Positions 27,662 through 37,040 of a DNA stretch of 64,000 nucleotides are shown here, piece after piece; within the stretch, counting starts at the first letter, position 1, and each line of letters starts with the position of its first letter. The DNA lies in contig OZ250175.1 in the NCBI GenBank assembly GCA_965238155.1, positions 1,178,001-1,242,000 on the forward strand. The letters are read 5' to 3'. The stretch is from BJGV01 sp964196335 (GTDB lineage: Bacteria; Pseudomonadota; Gammaproteobacteria; Burkholderiales; Nitrosomonadaceae). The notes beneath the pieces are model-generated. The model was not told where the DNA came from and searched no databases. It was given only the letters and a program-made list of their open reading frames with translations. The translations under genes and the position numbers were made by a program.

Positions 27662-29308
27662 TTAATCATTGGAATTATTATTTACAACAGTTCGTCCAAT
27701 GAGAGAAAGCTCATTCTTAATATTAACTGGCCCAGCTGTAACATTTCCTAAATTTTTATATATAACAAGCTCTTTTTCATCAGCATCATAATTTGATTCC
27801 ATTTTGAAACGCTGAATCTCTTTAAATTTATCACTTTCGAGTAATGTCTGGAGCAGATTCATTTGTTCTAAATCAGTCCAGAAATCTTGTTGTGCAACTA
27901 CATAATGAATTGCTAATTTATTTATAAGATCAGCTATTTCTTCAATAGTATAATTTTTTTCCTCGACACCAAGTTCGCGCCTTGAGGCAATACGGAGTAG
28001 TAGTTTATCGGATCTTACTGTACTGACATCTGGTCTTTCGCCGATTGCCCGCATTGCAAAGATAAATGAACCGTCACGGTATCCGGAAAATAAGACATTG
28101 CTGTTTTTTGGCGCAAGTTTAGTTACTTCTTTTACAATATTGTTGTAGCCAGCTACATATTCTACAGGCCTTGTTATCATTGTTTCAGCTATAGTTAATG
28201 CCATAATAATAGCAATAAAATAGTTCCCTAAATGCTCCTTCTTTTCATTAATCTTGTCACATGCAAAGCCAATAAATAATGCTAACGGAAGCAGCATATG
28301 TATGCTAAATCTTATGAGCTTTAATTCTATGTATGTATAGAAAGCATAACCAATAACAAACCAAAAGATTAGAAATAAACAATTTTTAATTGCTGTTATT
28401 TTATCTTTTGTCCATAAAATGAATGAAGCAAGGGCGGCAAATAATCCAAAAGTAGCTGCCCATCCAAGCTGATCAGGAATTCTGATCAAATACCATGTTA
28501 AGACCTCAAGTGTAAATGTGTCATTAATAGCTTCTGGTGAGTCTGTGGCGGCCTGAATATTGGACTGGCCGAACTCAAATGTAATATATATCAGGGGGAT
28601 TAGTCCTAATACAGCAAGTGCCAGAATGATATAGTAATGTTTATCCTTAAATATTTTTAATCCTCGGTACTGCCATAAAATAATAAGGTAAGGTAAAGCA
28701 ATAAAAACTACAGGTGATTTTACGTATGCAGCTAAGACTAAGAGAGCAATACTAAAGTATAGATGCTTTATCTGATCACTACGGGTATACCGATTTAAGT
28801 AGTAAGCGCTCCATACCATAAATGCATAAACTGGAATTTCCAGCATTACTTGACGTCCCCAGAAAGCTATTTCTGGTGCTGCGCACAATATTAATGTGGC
28901 TCCAAATGATGCAAAGGGAGTTAGCCAGAACCGTGCAAGATGATAGGTTCCGGCAGCAAAAAAACAATAGCAAATAAAACCTGTTAGTAGCGCTGTTTCT
29001 TGTGAAACTCCAAAAATCGCATAGAATGGCGCCAGAATGAATGAATAAAGTGGCGGATAAAATAAAATAGTTAATGCAGGAAACTGAGAGTAATAATCAT
29101 AAGCATATCCGACAGGATCACTTGTTGGCATGTCTTTCAACATATCCATTATAAATGCGCCATTTAGAGCATGCCTTGGAGAATCAGCCCAAAAAAACGC
29201 TCCGTCGACTGGTGCCCCTGTTACAAATAGTATCGCAATAACAAAACAGACTATGACGCACCATACGAACGAATATTTTTTGTCTAAAGCATCATTCTTA
29301 TAATTCAT
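27662..29308 (-). CDS. GT39/ArnT-like membrane glycosyltransferase
   Basis: GT-C fold: a short cytoplasmic N-terminus, about ten transmembrane helices, an acidic site in the first periplasmic loop (FFWADSPRHALNG), and a C-terminal soluble part of about 170 residues. Such enzymes use polyprenyl-phosphate sugars as donors. The acceptor is unknown. It lies 287 bases upstream of the UbiA gene on the same strand. 548 residues is normal for the family. Confidence 0.75.
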   Translation of the reverse strand: MNYKNDALDKKYSFVWCVIVCFVIAILFVTGAPVDGAFFWADSPRHALNGAFIMDMLKDMPTSDPVGYAYDYYSQFPALTILFYPPLYSFILAPFYAIFGVSQETALLTGFICYCFFAAGTYHLARFWLTPFASFGATLILCAAPEIAFWGRQVMLEIPVYAFMVWSAYYLNRYTRSDQIKHLYFSIALLVLAAYVKSPVVFIALPYLIILWQYRGLKIFKDKHYYIILALAVLGLIPLIYITFEFGQSNIQAATDSPEAINDTFTLEVLTWYLIRIPDQLGWAATFGLFAALASFILWTKDKITAIKNCLFLIFWFVIGYAFYTYIELKLIRFSIHMLLPLALFIGFACDKINEKKEHLGNYFIAIIMALTIAETMITRPVEYVAGYNNIVKEVTKLAPKNSNVLFSGYRDGSFIFAMRAIGERPDVSTVRSDKLLLRIASRRELGVEEKNYTIEEIADLINKLAIHYVVAQQDFWTDLEQMNLLQTLLESDKFKEIQRFKMESNYDADEKELVIYKNLGNVTAGPVNIKNELSLIGRTVVNNNSND

Positions 29309-29397
29309 AGTTGTATTATTCCCGTTATTCCTGTTAAAAACACGGTCTTTTTTTACAATTTATTATCAGTTCAAAAAATAAGTTGAATAAAAAAATA

Positions 29398-29434
29398 AAG
29401 GGCTGCTTTGTAGTTGTTAACCAAGGCAGCCCTT
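29398..29434 (-). terminator. Intrinsic terminator downstream of rnhA
   Basis: A 13-base-pair stem (AAGGGCTGCYTTG arms, one wobble) with an 11-base loop is followed on the minus strand by TTTATTTTTTTATT. It sits between the rnhA stop and the GT39 gene, so the GT cluster needs its own promoter. Confidence 0.85.
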
Positions 29435-29473
29435 AACCAAAATAACTATTAATTTCTCTTCATAGCTTCATTT

Positions 29474-29941
29474 CTATTCCCTAATTATTGACTCTGCTCC
29501 TTGATTTGCAAGTTTATCTGCTTGTTCATTGCCATCATGACCAGAATGGCCACGAACCCAGAACCACTCTATTTGGTGTTGTTGTGCCAATTGATCAAGT
29601 TGTTTCCATAAATCATTGTTTTTTACTTCTTTTTTATTTGAGGTACGCCAACTTTGTTTTTTCCATAAGTGTATCCATTCACTAATACCCTTCTGTACAT
29701 ATGTTGAATCCGTATGTAAATGTATTTTACATGGGCGTGTTAGGGCTTCTAGAGCGCGGATCACTGCAAGTAATTCCATTCTATTATTGGTAGTGAACTT
29801 TACACCTCCATATAGCTCCCGTGTTTGTCCGTTATATTGCATCAAAGCACCCCAACCACCAATACCGGGGTTGCCTTTACAGGCGCCATCAGTAAAAATT
29901 TGTACTACATCAGATATATTATTTGTATCTGCATATTTCAC
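29474..29941 (-). CDS. rnhA: Ribonuclease HI
   Basis: Cuts RNA in RNA-DNA hybrids. The four carboxylates are in IFTDGACKGNPG, MELLAVIRALE, HTDSTYVQKG and GHDGNEQADKLA. 155 residues. The start overlaps the end of the upstream methyltransferase gene by 4 bases. Confidence 0.95.
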   Translation of the reverse strand: MKYADTNNISDVVQIFTDGACKGNPGIGGWGALMQYNGQTRELYGGVKFTTNNRMELLAVIRALEALTRPCKIHLHTDSTYVQKGISEWIHLWKKQSWRTSNKKEVKNNDLWKQLDQLAQQHQIEWFWVRGHSGHDGNEQADKLANQGAESIIRE

Positions 29942-30714
29942 TTTACACTTCTCATAATAGATTGATTACGTGAGGATACCAGAGGTTTTCTCTCAGCTAT
30001 ATTATTGTTGATTTTATTGGCAACCGGAGACATTCTACGCTTGGCAGCTAGCACATCCTTCCACGCAGGCTTAATAACACGCATGCCATGAATGCGCTTA
30101 ATTGCCTGCAGAAAATACACGCCACCAGAAATCGGCCACCAACGGTCCCCGGTGAATTCCATAAATTTAAACCTTCGCAGCCATTTCTCCTGATTAATTG
30201 GTGGTGCATAACAAGATAGCTTGCCGGCAGTCATCTCAAGGTCTAGCAGAGTTAACCAATCTTTTAGTCGCGGCAGTGCTATGAAATTTCCATTCCAGGG
30301 GAAGCTGTGCCTTGAAGAGCCAAACCATTTGCGCGCACCCCAAAGACTTCTAGGATTAAAGCCACAAATAATTACCTGTCCTTCTGCTACTAGTACGCGC
30401 TGTACTTCACGTAATATTTGATGTGGGTTTGAACTAAATTCAAGTACATGTGGTAGGAGTACAAGATCTATACTGTTACTCTCAATTGGTAGGAAATCTG
30501 GATTTGCTAACAGCATAGCTCCTTTTTCTGTATCTGCACAAAACTGAAGAGGCATTCGGTTTGTGCGAAGAAAGTCATGCTGTGGGAATCCGATTTGTAC
30601 GGCATTGTAGCCAAATACATCCATCACTGCTTGATCAAAATGGTTTTGTTCTCTTTCCAGGAGATATTGACCAAGACAGGTTTCAAACCACTGTTGTTGA
30701 TTTTGTATTGGCAT
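29938..30714 (-). CDS. yafS: YafS-like class I SAM-dependent methyltransferase
   Basis: Rossmann-type methyltransferase with motifs in LPIESNSIDLVLLPHVLEF and HQILREVQRVLVAEGQVIICGFNP. The order gloB-yafS-rnhA-dnaQ is conserved with E. coli, which supports the name. Substrate is not established. 258 residues. Divergent from gloB, and the overlap with rnhA implies translational coupling. Confidence 0.82.
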   Translation of the reverse strand: MPIQNQQQWFETCLGQYLLEREQNHFDQAVMDVFGYNAVQIGFPQHDFLRTNRMPLQFCADTEKGAMLLANPDFLPIESNSIDLVLLPHVLEFSSNPHQILREVQRVLVAEGQVIICGFNPRSLWGARKWFGSSRHSFPWNGNFIALPRLKDWLTLLDLEMTAGKLSCYAPPINQEKWLRRFKFMEFTGDRWWPISGGVYFLQAIKRIHGMRVIKPAWKDVLAAKRRMSPVANKINNNIAERKPLVSSRNQSIMRSVK

Positions 30715-30814
30715 ATATAATGTCCTGATCTTGTATATAAGATAAGAGTGTGACTGTAACTTTTTTGAAAGATTCTTTGTTTTTAAAATAAATTTTAATC
30801 TAATCTAAGATACT

Positions 30815-31579
30815 ATGTTTAATATTGTTCCAGTTAGTGCATTTACTGATAATTATATTTGGGTCATTCATGATCAGTACCATGCTGTTGTAGTTGATCC
30901 AGGGGAAGCTAAGCCAATATTAAGTTTCTTGCAACAAAAAAAATTAAAGCTTATCGCCATACTAAATACTCATCATCATAATGATCATGTTGGTGGTAAT
31001 CTGGCATTACTACAACAATTTCCAGTACCGGTATATGGCCCTGCAAGTGAGTCAATTTCTACAGTTACACACTGTCTGAAAGAAGGAGACAGTGTCTACT
31101 TGGCCGAATTATCACTTGGACTTAGTATCCTTGATATTCCTGGCCACACAGCAGGCCACATTGCATATTATGGCGCAAACTTACTATTTTGTGGGGATAC
31201 TCTGTTTGCATGTGGTTGCGGGAGATTATTCGAGGGCACAGCACAACAAATGTATATTTCATTAAATAAACTGGCAAGATTGCCCGATAAAACTGCAGTT
31301 TATTGTGGTCATGAATATACACTTGCTAATATAAATTTTGCTAAATTAGTTGAGCCGGGGAACCAGGCATTAACACAACTACAAGTATCAGCAGAGAAAC
31401 AACGGGAATCGAACTTACCTACTTTACCTTCAACTATTGTAATGGAAAAGACTTGTAATCCATTTTTACGTTGTAATCAACCTGAGGTTATCCATAGTGC
31501 CAGTAATTACATTGGTAAGCCTTTGACGAATCCTGTCAGCGTATTTGCCACAATCCGTGAGTGGAAAAATAATCTATAG
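30815..31579 (+). CDS. gloB: Hydroxyacylglutathione hydrolase (glyoxalase II)
   Basis: Hydrolyses S-lactoylglutathione to lactate and glutathione. The binuclear metal motif THHHNDHVGG, IPGHTAGHIAYY and CGHEY are present, and the C-terminal NPFLRC segment is characteristic. 254 residues. First gene of a rightward run gloB-pgl-udg-tautomerase-uvrC-pgsA. Confidence 0.95.
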   Translation: MFNIVPVSAFTDNYIWVIHDQYHAVVVDPGEAKPILSFLQQKKLKLIAILNTHHHNDHVGGNLALLQQFPVPVYGPASESISTVTHCLKEGDSVYLAELSLGLSILDIPGHTAGHIAYYGANLLFCGDTLFACGCGRLFEGTAQQMYISLNKLARLPDKTAVYCGHEYTLANINFAKLVEPGNQALTQLQVSAEKQRESNLPTLPSTIVMEKTCNPFLRCNQPEVIHSASNYIGKPLTNPVSVFATIREWKNNL

Positions 31580-31614
31580 ATTTAATACAAAAAATATGTA
31601 AATCTGCAGATACA

Positions 31615-32328
31615 ATGAATTCTGCTAATTTAGTAAGTTATAGATGGAACACAGTTGCTGATCAATCTGAGCTGAATCAAGTAGCATTACGCACAGTTCT
31701 TGATAATGCAACCAAGTCAATTAGGCAACGTGGAGAATTTCATTTTGTACTTGCCGGTGGAGATACTCCTCGTGGAATCTATCAACAATTACGTTCTGTC
31801 CATACTGATTGGTCAGCTTGGCATATTTATTTCAGTGATGAACGTTGTTTATTAACTGGAGATCAAAACCTAAACTCCAGAATGGCTGGAGAATCATGGC
31901 TTGATCATGTGCCAATTCCCAAAAATCAATTGTATGTAATTCCAGTTGAGCTTGGTGCGAGTCGTGCTGCTTATGAATACGCCAGAACTTTACGATCGGT
32001 GGGAGTATTTGATTTGACGTTTCTGGGACTTGGTGAAGACGGCCATACGGCAAGCTTATTTCCCGGACATGAGTGGGGGAGTGTGCCCGACTCACCGGAT
32101 ACATTGGCAGTATTTGATGCGCCAAAAGCGCCGCAACATAGAGTATCTATGAGTGCAGTACGTTTAAGTCGCTCGCGGCAGGTTTTGTTTTTAGTTAGTG
32201 GTAAATCTAAACATATGGTGGTAGCTAAGTGGCGTAAAGGTAATAATATTCCTGCCAGGGCTATTATGCCGGTAGCAGGTGTTGATGTGCTTTTAGAGTC
32301 TTCGTTACTAGTTCCATTATCTATCTGA
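31615..32328 (+). CDS. pgl: 6-phosphogluconolactonase
   Basis: Hydrolyses 6-phosphogluconolactone in the pentose phosphate pathway. The fold motifs VLAGGDTPRGIYQQL and IYFSDERCL, and GLGEDGHTASLFPG, match the DevB/Pgl type. 237 residues. 35 bases after gloB. Confidence 0.92.
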   Translation: MNSANLVSYRWNTVADQSELNQVALRTVLDNATKSIRQRGEFHFVLAGGDTPRGIYQQLRSVHTDWSAWHIYFSDERCLLTGDQNLNSRMAGESWLDHVPIPKNQLYVIPVELGASRAAYEYARTLRSVGVFDLTFLGLGEDGHTASLFPGHEWGSVPDSPDTLAVFDAPKAPQHRVSMSAVRLSRSRQVLFLVSGKSKHMVVAKWRKGNNIPARAIMPVAGVDVLLESSLLVPLSI

Positions 32329-32362
32329 TTGTCTACTGCAGTTTTTGGTAAGCAAGAATCCT

Positions 32363-33022
32363 ATGCAAGATAAATTTTCAATAAACTGTCGTAAATGTCA
32401 CAGGTTAGTAAATTTTCTTAATGAAGTAAAAGCTAACCACCCAAATTATCATGCAAAGCCTGTCCCGGATTTCGGCGATATATCCCCTAAGCTGCTTATA
32501 ATCGGATTAGCTCCGGGAATGCATGGAGCAAACCGAACTGGCAGGCCATTTACCGGAGATTTTGCAGGAATTTTATTGTATAGAACGTTATACAAATATG
32601 GTTTTTCCAATCATGAAGAGTCAATTTCAATGAATGATGGCTTGCAACTTATCGGGTGCCGCATTACCAACGCAGTCAAATGTTTACCACCAGATAATAA
32701 GCCAGAAACTAATGAAATTAGAACTTGTAATGGATATCTTTCTGCAGAGATTGCAAATTTTATAGCTGGTAGGGGGGTAGCATTGCTTTCTTTAGGCACT
32801 GTAGCACATCGGGCCGGGCTTATGGCATTAGGACTAAAACCTAAAGACTATCCCTTTGGGCATGGCTTTGTTCATGTGTTACCCAACAATCTGACTCTAT
32901 ATGACAGCTACCATTGTAGCCGTTACAATACGCAGACTAAACGTCTGACTACTAATATGTTCGAGCAGGTATTTAAAAAAATAAGTACTAATTTAGCGCT
33001 TCACATAAAAACTAAAGGATAA
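32363..33022 (+). CDS. Uracil-DNA glycosylase, family 5 (UdgB type)
   Basis: Removes uracil and deaminated bases from DNA. Diagnostic blocks are LIIGLAPGMHGANRTGRPFTGD and SYHCSRYNTQT, and four Cys (CRKCHR at the N-terminus and two later) fit an iron-sulfur cluster. I prefer the ATG at 32363 over the upstream TTG at 32345. About 219 residues. Confidence 0.88.
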   Translation: MQDKFSINCRKCHRLVNFLNEVKANHPNYHAKPVPDFGDISPKLLIIGLAPGMHGANRTGRPFTGDFAGILLYRTLYKYGFSNHEESISMNDGLQLIGCRITNAVKCLPPDNKPETNEIRTCNGYLSAEIANFIAGRGVALLSLGTVAHRAGLMALGLKPKDYPFGHGFVHVLPNNLTLYDSYHCSRYNTQTKRLTTNMFEQVFKKISTNLALHIKTKG

Positions 33023-33028
33023 AGAATT

Positions 33029-33217
33029 ATGCCATACGTAAATATTCGCATTGCAGGAGTACTTAGCCATGACCAGAAGAAAAAAATAGCTACAGAAATC
33101 ACTGATACACTTGAGCGTGTTGCATTCAAACCAAAATCGTATACTTATATTGCTTTTGATGAGCTATCCCACGAGAATTGGGCTATCGGGGGGGAATTGC
33201 TGGGTAAGAAGGAGTAA
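33029..33217 (+). CDS. 4-oxalocrotonate tautomerase-like protein
   Basis: A 62-residue tautomerase beginning MPYVNIRIAG, with the catalytic Pro exposed after Met removal. Substrate unknown; the family includes 4-OT and related tautomerases. 6 bases after the udg stop. Confidence 0.85.
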   Translation: MPYVNIRIAGVLSHDQKKKIATEITDTLERVAFKPKSYTYIAFDELSHENWAIGGELLGKKE

Positions 33218-33236
33218 TTAAAGAGGAGAAATTGTT

Positions 33237-35054
33237 TTGTCGGCGTGTTCTGTTTTTAATGCCAAAGTTATTTACTCAAATTTACCTTCCCAGCCAGGTG
33301 TTTACCGCATGTTAAATTCGGCCGGGCAGGTAATTTATGTCGGTAAGGCTATCGATTTAAAAAAGCGTGTTGCCTCTTATTTCCAAAAAACCAATTTAGC
33401 TCCTAGGACACAGTTAATGGTATCCCAAATAACAGGGATCGAAACTACTATTACACGCTCTGAATCTGAGGCACTTCTACTAGAGAATAATTTAATAAAA
33501 GCTCTGACCCCAAAATATAACATACTGTTTAGAGATGACAAATCATATCCATATCTTGTTTTTACAAAACATGCTTTTCCTCGGCTCGGTTTCCATCGAG
33601 GAGTACTTGATAAACAAAATCTTTATTTCGGACCTTTTCCAAATGCAGGAGTAGTAAGAGAGAGTATTCAGCTATTACAAAAAGTATTTCGTATTCGAAC
33701 TTGTGAAGATAGTGTTTTCAATAATCGTACTCGTCCATGTTTGTTGTATCAGATCAGACGTTGTAGTGCACCATGTGTCAATTTGGTTACAAATCAAGCC
33801 TATTGTGAAAATATAAAAAATGCTGAATTATTTCTAAAAGGTAACCAAACCAAGGTGCTTGAAAGTCTTGCCCAAAAAATGCAGAACGCCGCAAATAATT
33901 TAGATTATGAATTAGCGGCTTTATTCCGTGACCAAATTCAAACACTACGAAGAGTTCGGGAAAAGCAGTTTGTAGATAATGGCAAAGCTTTAGTCGCGGA
34001 TGTTGTAGCATGTGTTGCTGAACATAATGGCGGAAAGATTTGCGTTAATTTAGCTATGGTAAGAGGAGGGCGGCATCTGGGAGATAAGAATTTTTTTCCT
34101 AAAAATGCGGAGGGCTATGATTTGTCAGAAGTGGTGGAAGCATTTTTATCCCAGCATTACCTAAGTCATGTTATTCCGCCTCTTATTATTGTGAGTGAGA
34201 AAATTAGCAGAGAAGCACTACAAGCCTCACTTACTGAGCAATCTGGTCACAAAGTAATTATCAGTGTTAACCCAAAAAGCGAGCGGCGGGTATGGCTGGA
34301 TATGGCAATAAAAAATGCATATCAAGGGCTGGATCAACAGTTAAGCATGCTAATTAACCAGGAGGAACGACTACAATTACTACAGCATACTCTGGAAATT
34401 ACAAATCTTACTCGTATTGAATGCTTTGATATCAGTCACACTCAAGGTGAAGCTACAGTTGCATCCTGCGTAGTTTATGATAATTTCTCTATGCGTAATG
34501 AGGAGTATCGTCGTTATAATATTGATGGCATTACGCCAGGGGACGACTATGCTGCCATGCGTGATGTTCTTTCAAGGCGCTACCATAAAGCCACTGAAGG
34601 AGATGGTAAAATCCCTGATCTAATTCTTATTGATGGTGGTAAAGGGCAGGTTAAAGTTGCAAGGGATACGTTGGTGGAACTCGGATTAGATTATGTAACT
34701 TTGGTCGGAGTGTCAAAAGGTAAAGAACGTAAACCTGGTCTGGAGAAATTGATTTTTTCCGGCACACAAAAACCGCTACAATTACCTAAGGATCACTTGG
34801 GTTTGCATCTGATTCAGCAAATTCGTGATGAAGCTCATCGTTTTGCGATTCAGGGGCATCGTGCAAGGCGCAGTAAATCCAGAGTCAAATCATATTTAAC
34901 TGAAATTGACGGAGTTGGTAACAAACGTCGTCAAAATTTGTTGATACAGTTTGGGGGATTAAAAGGTGTATTGACTGCAAGTATTGACGAATTGCAGCAA
35001 GTAGAAGGCATTAGTCGTACACTAGCTGAGAAAATCTATAAAGAATTACATTGA
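33237..35054 (+). CDS. uvrC: Excinuclease ABC subunit C
   Basis: Makes both incisions in nucleotide excision repair. GIY-YIG domain (PGVYRMLNSAGQVIYVGKA), a UVR segment (KVLESLAQKMQNAANNLDYELAALFRDQ), the RNase H-like C-terminal nuclease (IECFDISHTQGE) and helix-hairpin-helix at the end. The start is TTG with AAGAGGAGAA 6 bases before it. 605 residues is normal. Confidence 0.95.
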   Translation: MSACSVFNAKVIYSNLPSQPGVYRMLNSAGQVIYVGKAIDLKKRVASYFQKTNLAPRTQLMVSQITGIETTITRSESEALLLENNLIKALTPKYNILFRDDKSYPYLVFTKHAFPRLGFHRGVLDKQNLYFGPFPNAGVVRESIQLLQKVFRIRTCEDSVFNNRTRPCLLYQIRRCSAPCVNLVTNQAYCENIKNAELFLKGNQTKVLESLAQKMQNAANNLDYELAALFRDQIQTLRRVREKQFVDNGKALVADVVACVAEHNGGKICVNLAMVRGGRHLGDKNFFPKNAEGYDLSEVVEAFLSQHYLSHVIPPLIIVSEKISREALQASLTEQSGHKVIISVNPKSERRVWLDMAIKNAYQGLDQQLSMLINQEERLQLLQHTLEITNLTRIECFDISHTQGEATVASCVVYDNFSMRNEEYRRYNIDGITPGDDYAAMRDVLSRRYHKATEGDGKIPDLILIDGGKGQVKVARDTLVELGLDYVTLVGVSKGKERKPGLEKLIFSGTQKPLQLPKDHLGLHLIQQIRDEAHRFAIQGHRARRSKSRVKSYLTEIDGVGNKRRQNLLIQFGGLKGVLTASIDELQQVEGISRTLAEKIYKELH

Positions 35055-35105
35055 ATTTTATCAGATATTTTTTGTTTATATCTAGTTTAATAGCATATCT
35101 AACTT

Positions 35106-35678
35106 ATGGTTCTTAACTTACCTAACCTGCTAACCTGGATGCGGATACTCGCTATTCCCTTGTTTGTAGGAATTTTCTATTTTCCCCCGGCATGGTTGTC
35201 TTATTCTGACCAGAATTTGTTTGCTGCTATTATTTTTACTGGTGCTGCTATTACTGACTGGCTAGATGGTTACCTTGCACGGGTGCTAAACCAAACCTCA
35301 GCATTTGGTGCGTTTCTTGACCCGGTTGCAGATAAGCTGATGGTTGCAGCAGCACTAATTGTTTTAGTGTATTTAGGAAGAATTGATGCAATTATTGCTC
35401 TGATCATAATTGGTCGTGAGATTACTATTTCAGCTTTACGCGAGTGGATGGCACAAATAGGTAAAAGTAAAAGTATAGGAGTTTCTTTTCTGGGCAAAGT
35501 AAAAACTGTATCGCAAATGGCAGCAATACCACTGCTGTTGTATCATGACAATATAGGAACAAGTTTTAATTCTCAGGTAATCGGTACATGGTTGATCTAT
35601 CTGGCTGCCTTTTTAACACTATGGTCAATGGCGTATTATCTCAGAGCTGCAATTCCACTAGCATTAAAGCAGAACTGA
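35106..35678 (+). CDS. pgsA: CDP-diacylglycerol-glycerol-3-phosphate 3-phosphatidyltransferase
   Basis: Makes phosphatidylglycerol phosphate at the inner membrane. The CDP-alcohol motif is DWLDGYLARVLNQTSAFGAFLD (DG-x2-AR-x8-G-x3-D) followed by PVADK. About four hydrophobic segments, 190 residues. uvrC-pgsA-tRNA order is conserved in proteobacteria. Confidence 0.94.
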   Translation: MVLNLPNLLTWMRILAIPLFVGIFYFPPAWLSYSDQNLFAAIIFTGAAITDWLDGYLARVLNQTSAFGAFLDPVADKLMVAAALIVLVYLGRIDAIIALIIIGREITISALREWMAQIGKSKSIGVSFLGKVKTVSQMAAIPLLLYHDNIGTSFNSQVIGTWLIYLAAFLTLWSMAYYLRAAIPLALKQN

Positions 35679-35713
35679 AATCACTCTAACGTCTCGACTT
35701 TACTTGTCTTTTC

Positions 35714-35741
35714 TTGACAAAAGCAGGCGTCTCTTTATAAT
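35714..35741 (+). promoter_or_regulatory. Sigma-70 promoter of the tRNA-Gly/tRNA-Cys operon
   Basis: Consensus TTGACA (35714-35719), 16-base spacer, consensus TATAAT (35736-35741). The tRNA-Gly start is 48 bases downstream. Strong promoters of this kind are expected for tRNA genes. Confidence 0.88.
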
Positions 35742-35788
35742 GCTTGATTCATTTTCAGGCTATTTTTAGGCATGGAAATGCCTTATTT

Positions 35789-35863
35789 GCGGGAATAGCT
35801 CAGTGGTAGAGCACAACCTTGCCAAGGTTGGGGTCGCGAGTTCGAGCCTCGTTTCCCGCTCCA
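35789..35863 (+). tRNA. tRNA-Gly (anticodon GCC)
   Basis: A 75-base cloverleaf with CCA; anticodon loop TTGCCAA gives GCC. In E. coli and many relatives the order is pgsA-tRNA-Gly-tRNA-Cys-tRNA-Leu; here tRNA-Leu is displaced by the island. Confidence 0.96.
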
Positions 35864-35926
35864 GTTTCCCTCCTAGGTTGTTGCGATATCGGTGCAATGT
35901 ATTTAATTTCCCGATTGTACAAAAGT

Positions 35927-36000
35927 GGCGGGGTGGCAGAGTGGTTATGCAGCGGCCTGCAAAGCCGTGTACAGCGGTTCGATTCCGCTCCTCGCCTCCA
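35927..36000 (+). tRNA. tRNA-Cys (anticodon GCA), integration target
   Basis: A 74-base cloverleaf with CCA; anticodon loop CTGCAAA gives GCA. Its 3' half from the anticodon loop onward recurs at 48145, so the gene is regenerated by attL of the element. Confidence 0.96.
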
Positions 36001-36002
36001 CT
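35956..36002. repeat. attL core (47-base direct repeat, tRNA-Cys 3' half)
   Basis: Starts within the anticodon stem-loop (CCTGCAAAGCCG) and ends two bases after CCA. An exact copy lies at 48145. The integrase stop is 78 bases further in. Confidence 0.93.
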
Positions 36003-36080
36003 ATCCATGCGCATTTCAGTGGTTTAGTTGTTTTCAAAAATCATATAGTACGGTAAAGAGTACGGCACTTCTGTTAATAA

Positions 36081-37040
36081 TTACCCAAAAACCTTATTAA
36101 CGGCGTCTTTTTTATTGGTGTTTGAGAAATGCGCGTAACGCTTCGTTGATGCCAGTGATTTATGGCGCATTAACTGGCCGGTTAAAGTCAGATCTATGCC
36201 GCCCTGGACCAACCAGGACGCATACGCGTGTCTTCTTAGATCATGGAAACGTAGATCTTCCCGCCTAATCGATTTTAAGGCCGATCTGAAGCGATAGGAC
36301 ATGGCCCTGTAACTAATCCCGATGGGAAACATGCCAGGCGTTACTTTTAAAGTTTTAGGGATTTGCACGGTTTCCACATTCACGCCGGACTTTTGATCAA
36401 AATTTAGCCAGATATGGCCTTTTTTGATATGTTCCGGCTGAAGTTGCCGGATCTCGCCGGCACGAAGGCCGCAAAATGCCGCAAGGCGAATAAATAATTT
36501 ACAGTGCGGATCTTTGATATGGCGCAAAATATTGTCTACTTCTTTCTTGGTAATTAAAGGAACACGACCGGACGTTTCTTTTAATAATTTAATTTTCTGT
36601 CCCAGGGGTTTATCCAGCCAATCCCATTTTTTATATGCAAGGTTGGCTACCAGGCGCAACATAGATAAGCGCCGGTTAATCGTGCCATTTGAAATATTAC
36701 CTTTCTGATCCCGGGCGTATTTTTCGGCCACCAAATGAATTTCAGTTAGCTGGCGGCCACTAAGATAATTTGTTAGCTGATTAATGTGGCTGATAGTTTG
36801 TTCTTTTGATTTGTAGGTGACGACTTCTTCGTCAATCCATCGTTTTATTGCTTCCGCGATGAAATGATCTTTAGCTTTGTCTGGAGTATGACCGGCACGG
36901 ATTTCAATAATAACCGCTGCTTCGAGTTCCTTGGCTTCGTTCCTGGTTGTTCCTTTCGGAGCGTAGCGAGTAATGCGGCGTCCGCGGCGTCTGACGTCAG
37001 CGCACCATAACTCGCGTGCTTTGTGGTAGAAGATGGACAA
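36081..37040 (-). CDS. int: Tyrosine integrase of the element
   Basis: 319 residues with an N-terminal arm-type domain (YHKARELWCADVRRRGRR) and the catalytic domain: Arg in AFCGLRAGEI, HDLRR (His-x-x-Arg), and the nucleophile Tyr in SLASTKRYAHFS. It directs recombination at tRNA-Cys, next to attL, as usual. The first 65 codons overlap the excisionase-like gene in another frame. Confidence 0.93.
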   Translation of the reverse strand: MSIFYHKARELWCADVRRRGRRITRYAPKGTTRNEAKELEAAVIIEIRAGHTPDKAKDHFIAEAIKRWIDEEVVTYKSKEQTISHINQLTNYLSGRQLTEIHLVAEKYARDQKGNISNGTINRRLSMLRLVANLAYKKWDWLDKPLGQKIKLLKETSGRVPLITKKEVDNILRHIKDPHCKLFIRLAAFCGLRAGEIRQLQPEHIKKGHIWLNFDQKSGVNVETVQIPKTLKVTPGMFPIGISYRAMSYRFRSALKSIRREDLRFHDLRRHAYASWLVQGGIDLTLTGQLMRHKSLASTKRYAHFSNTNKKDAVNKVFG

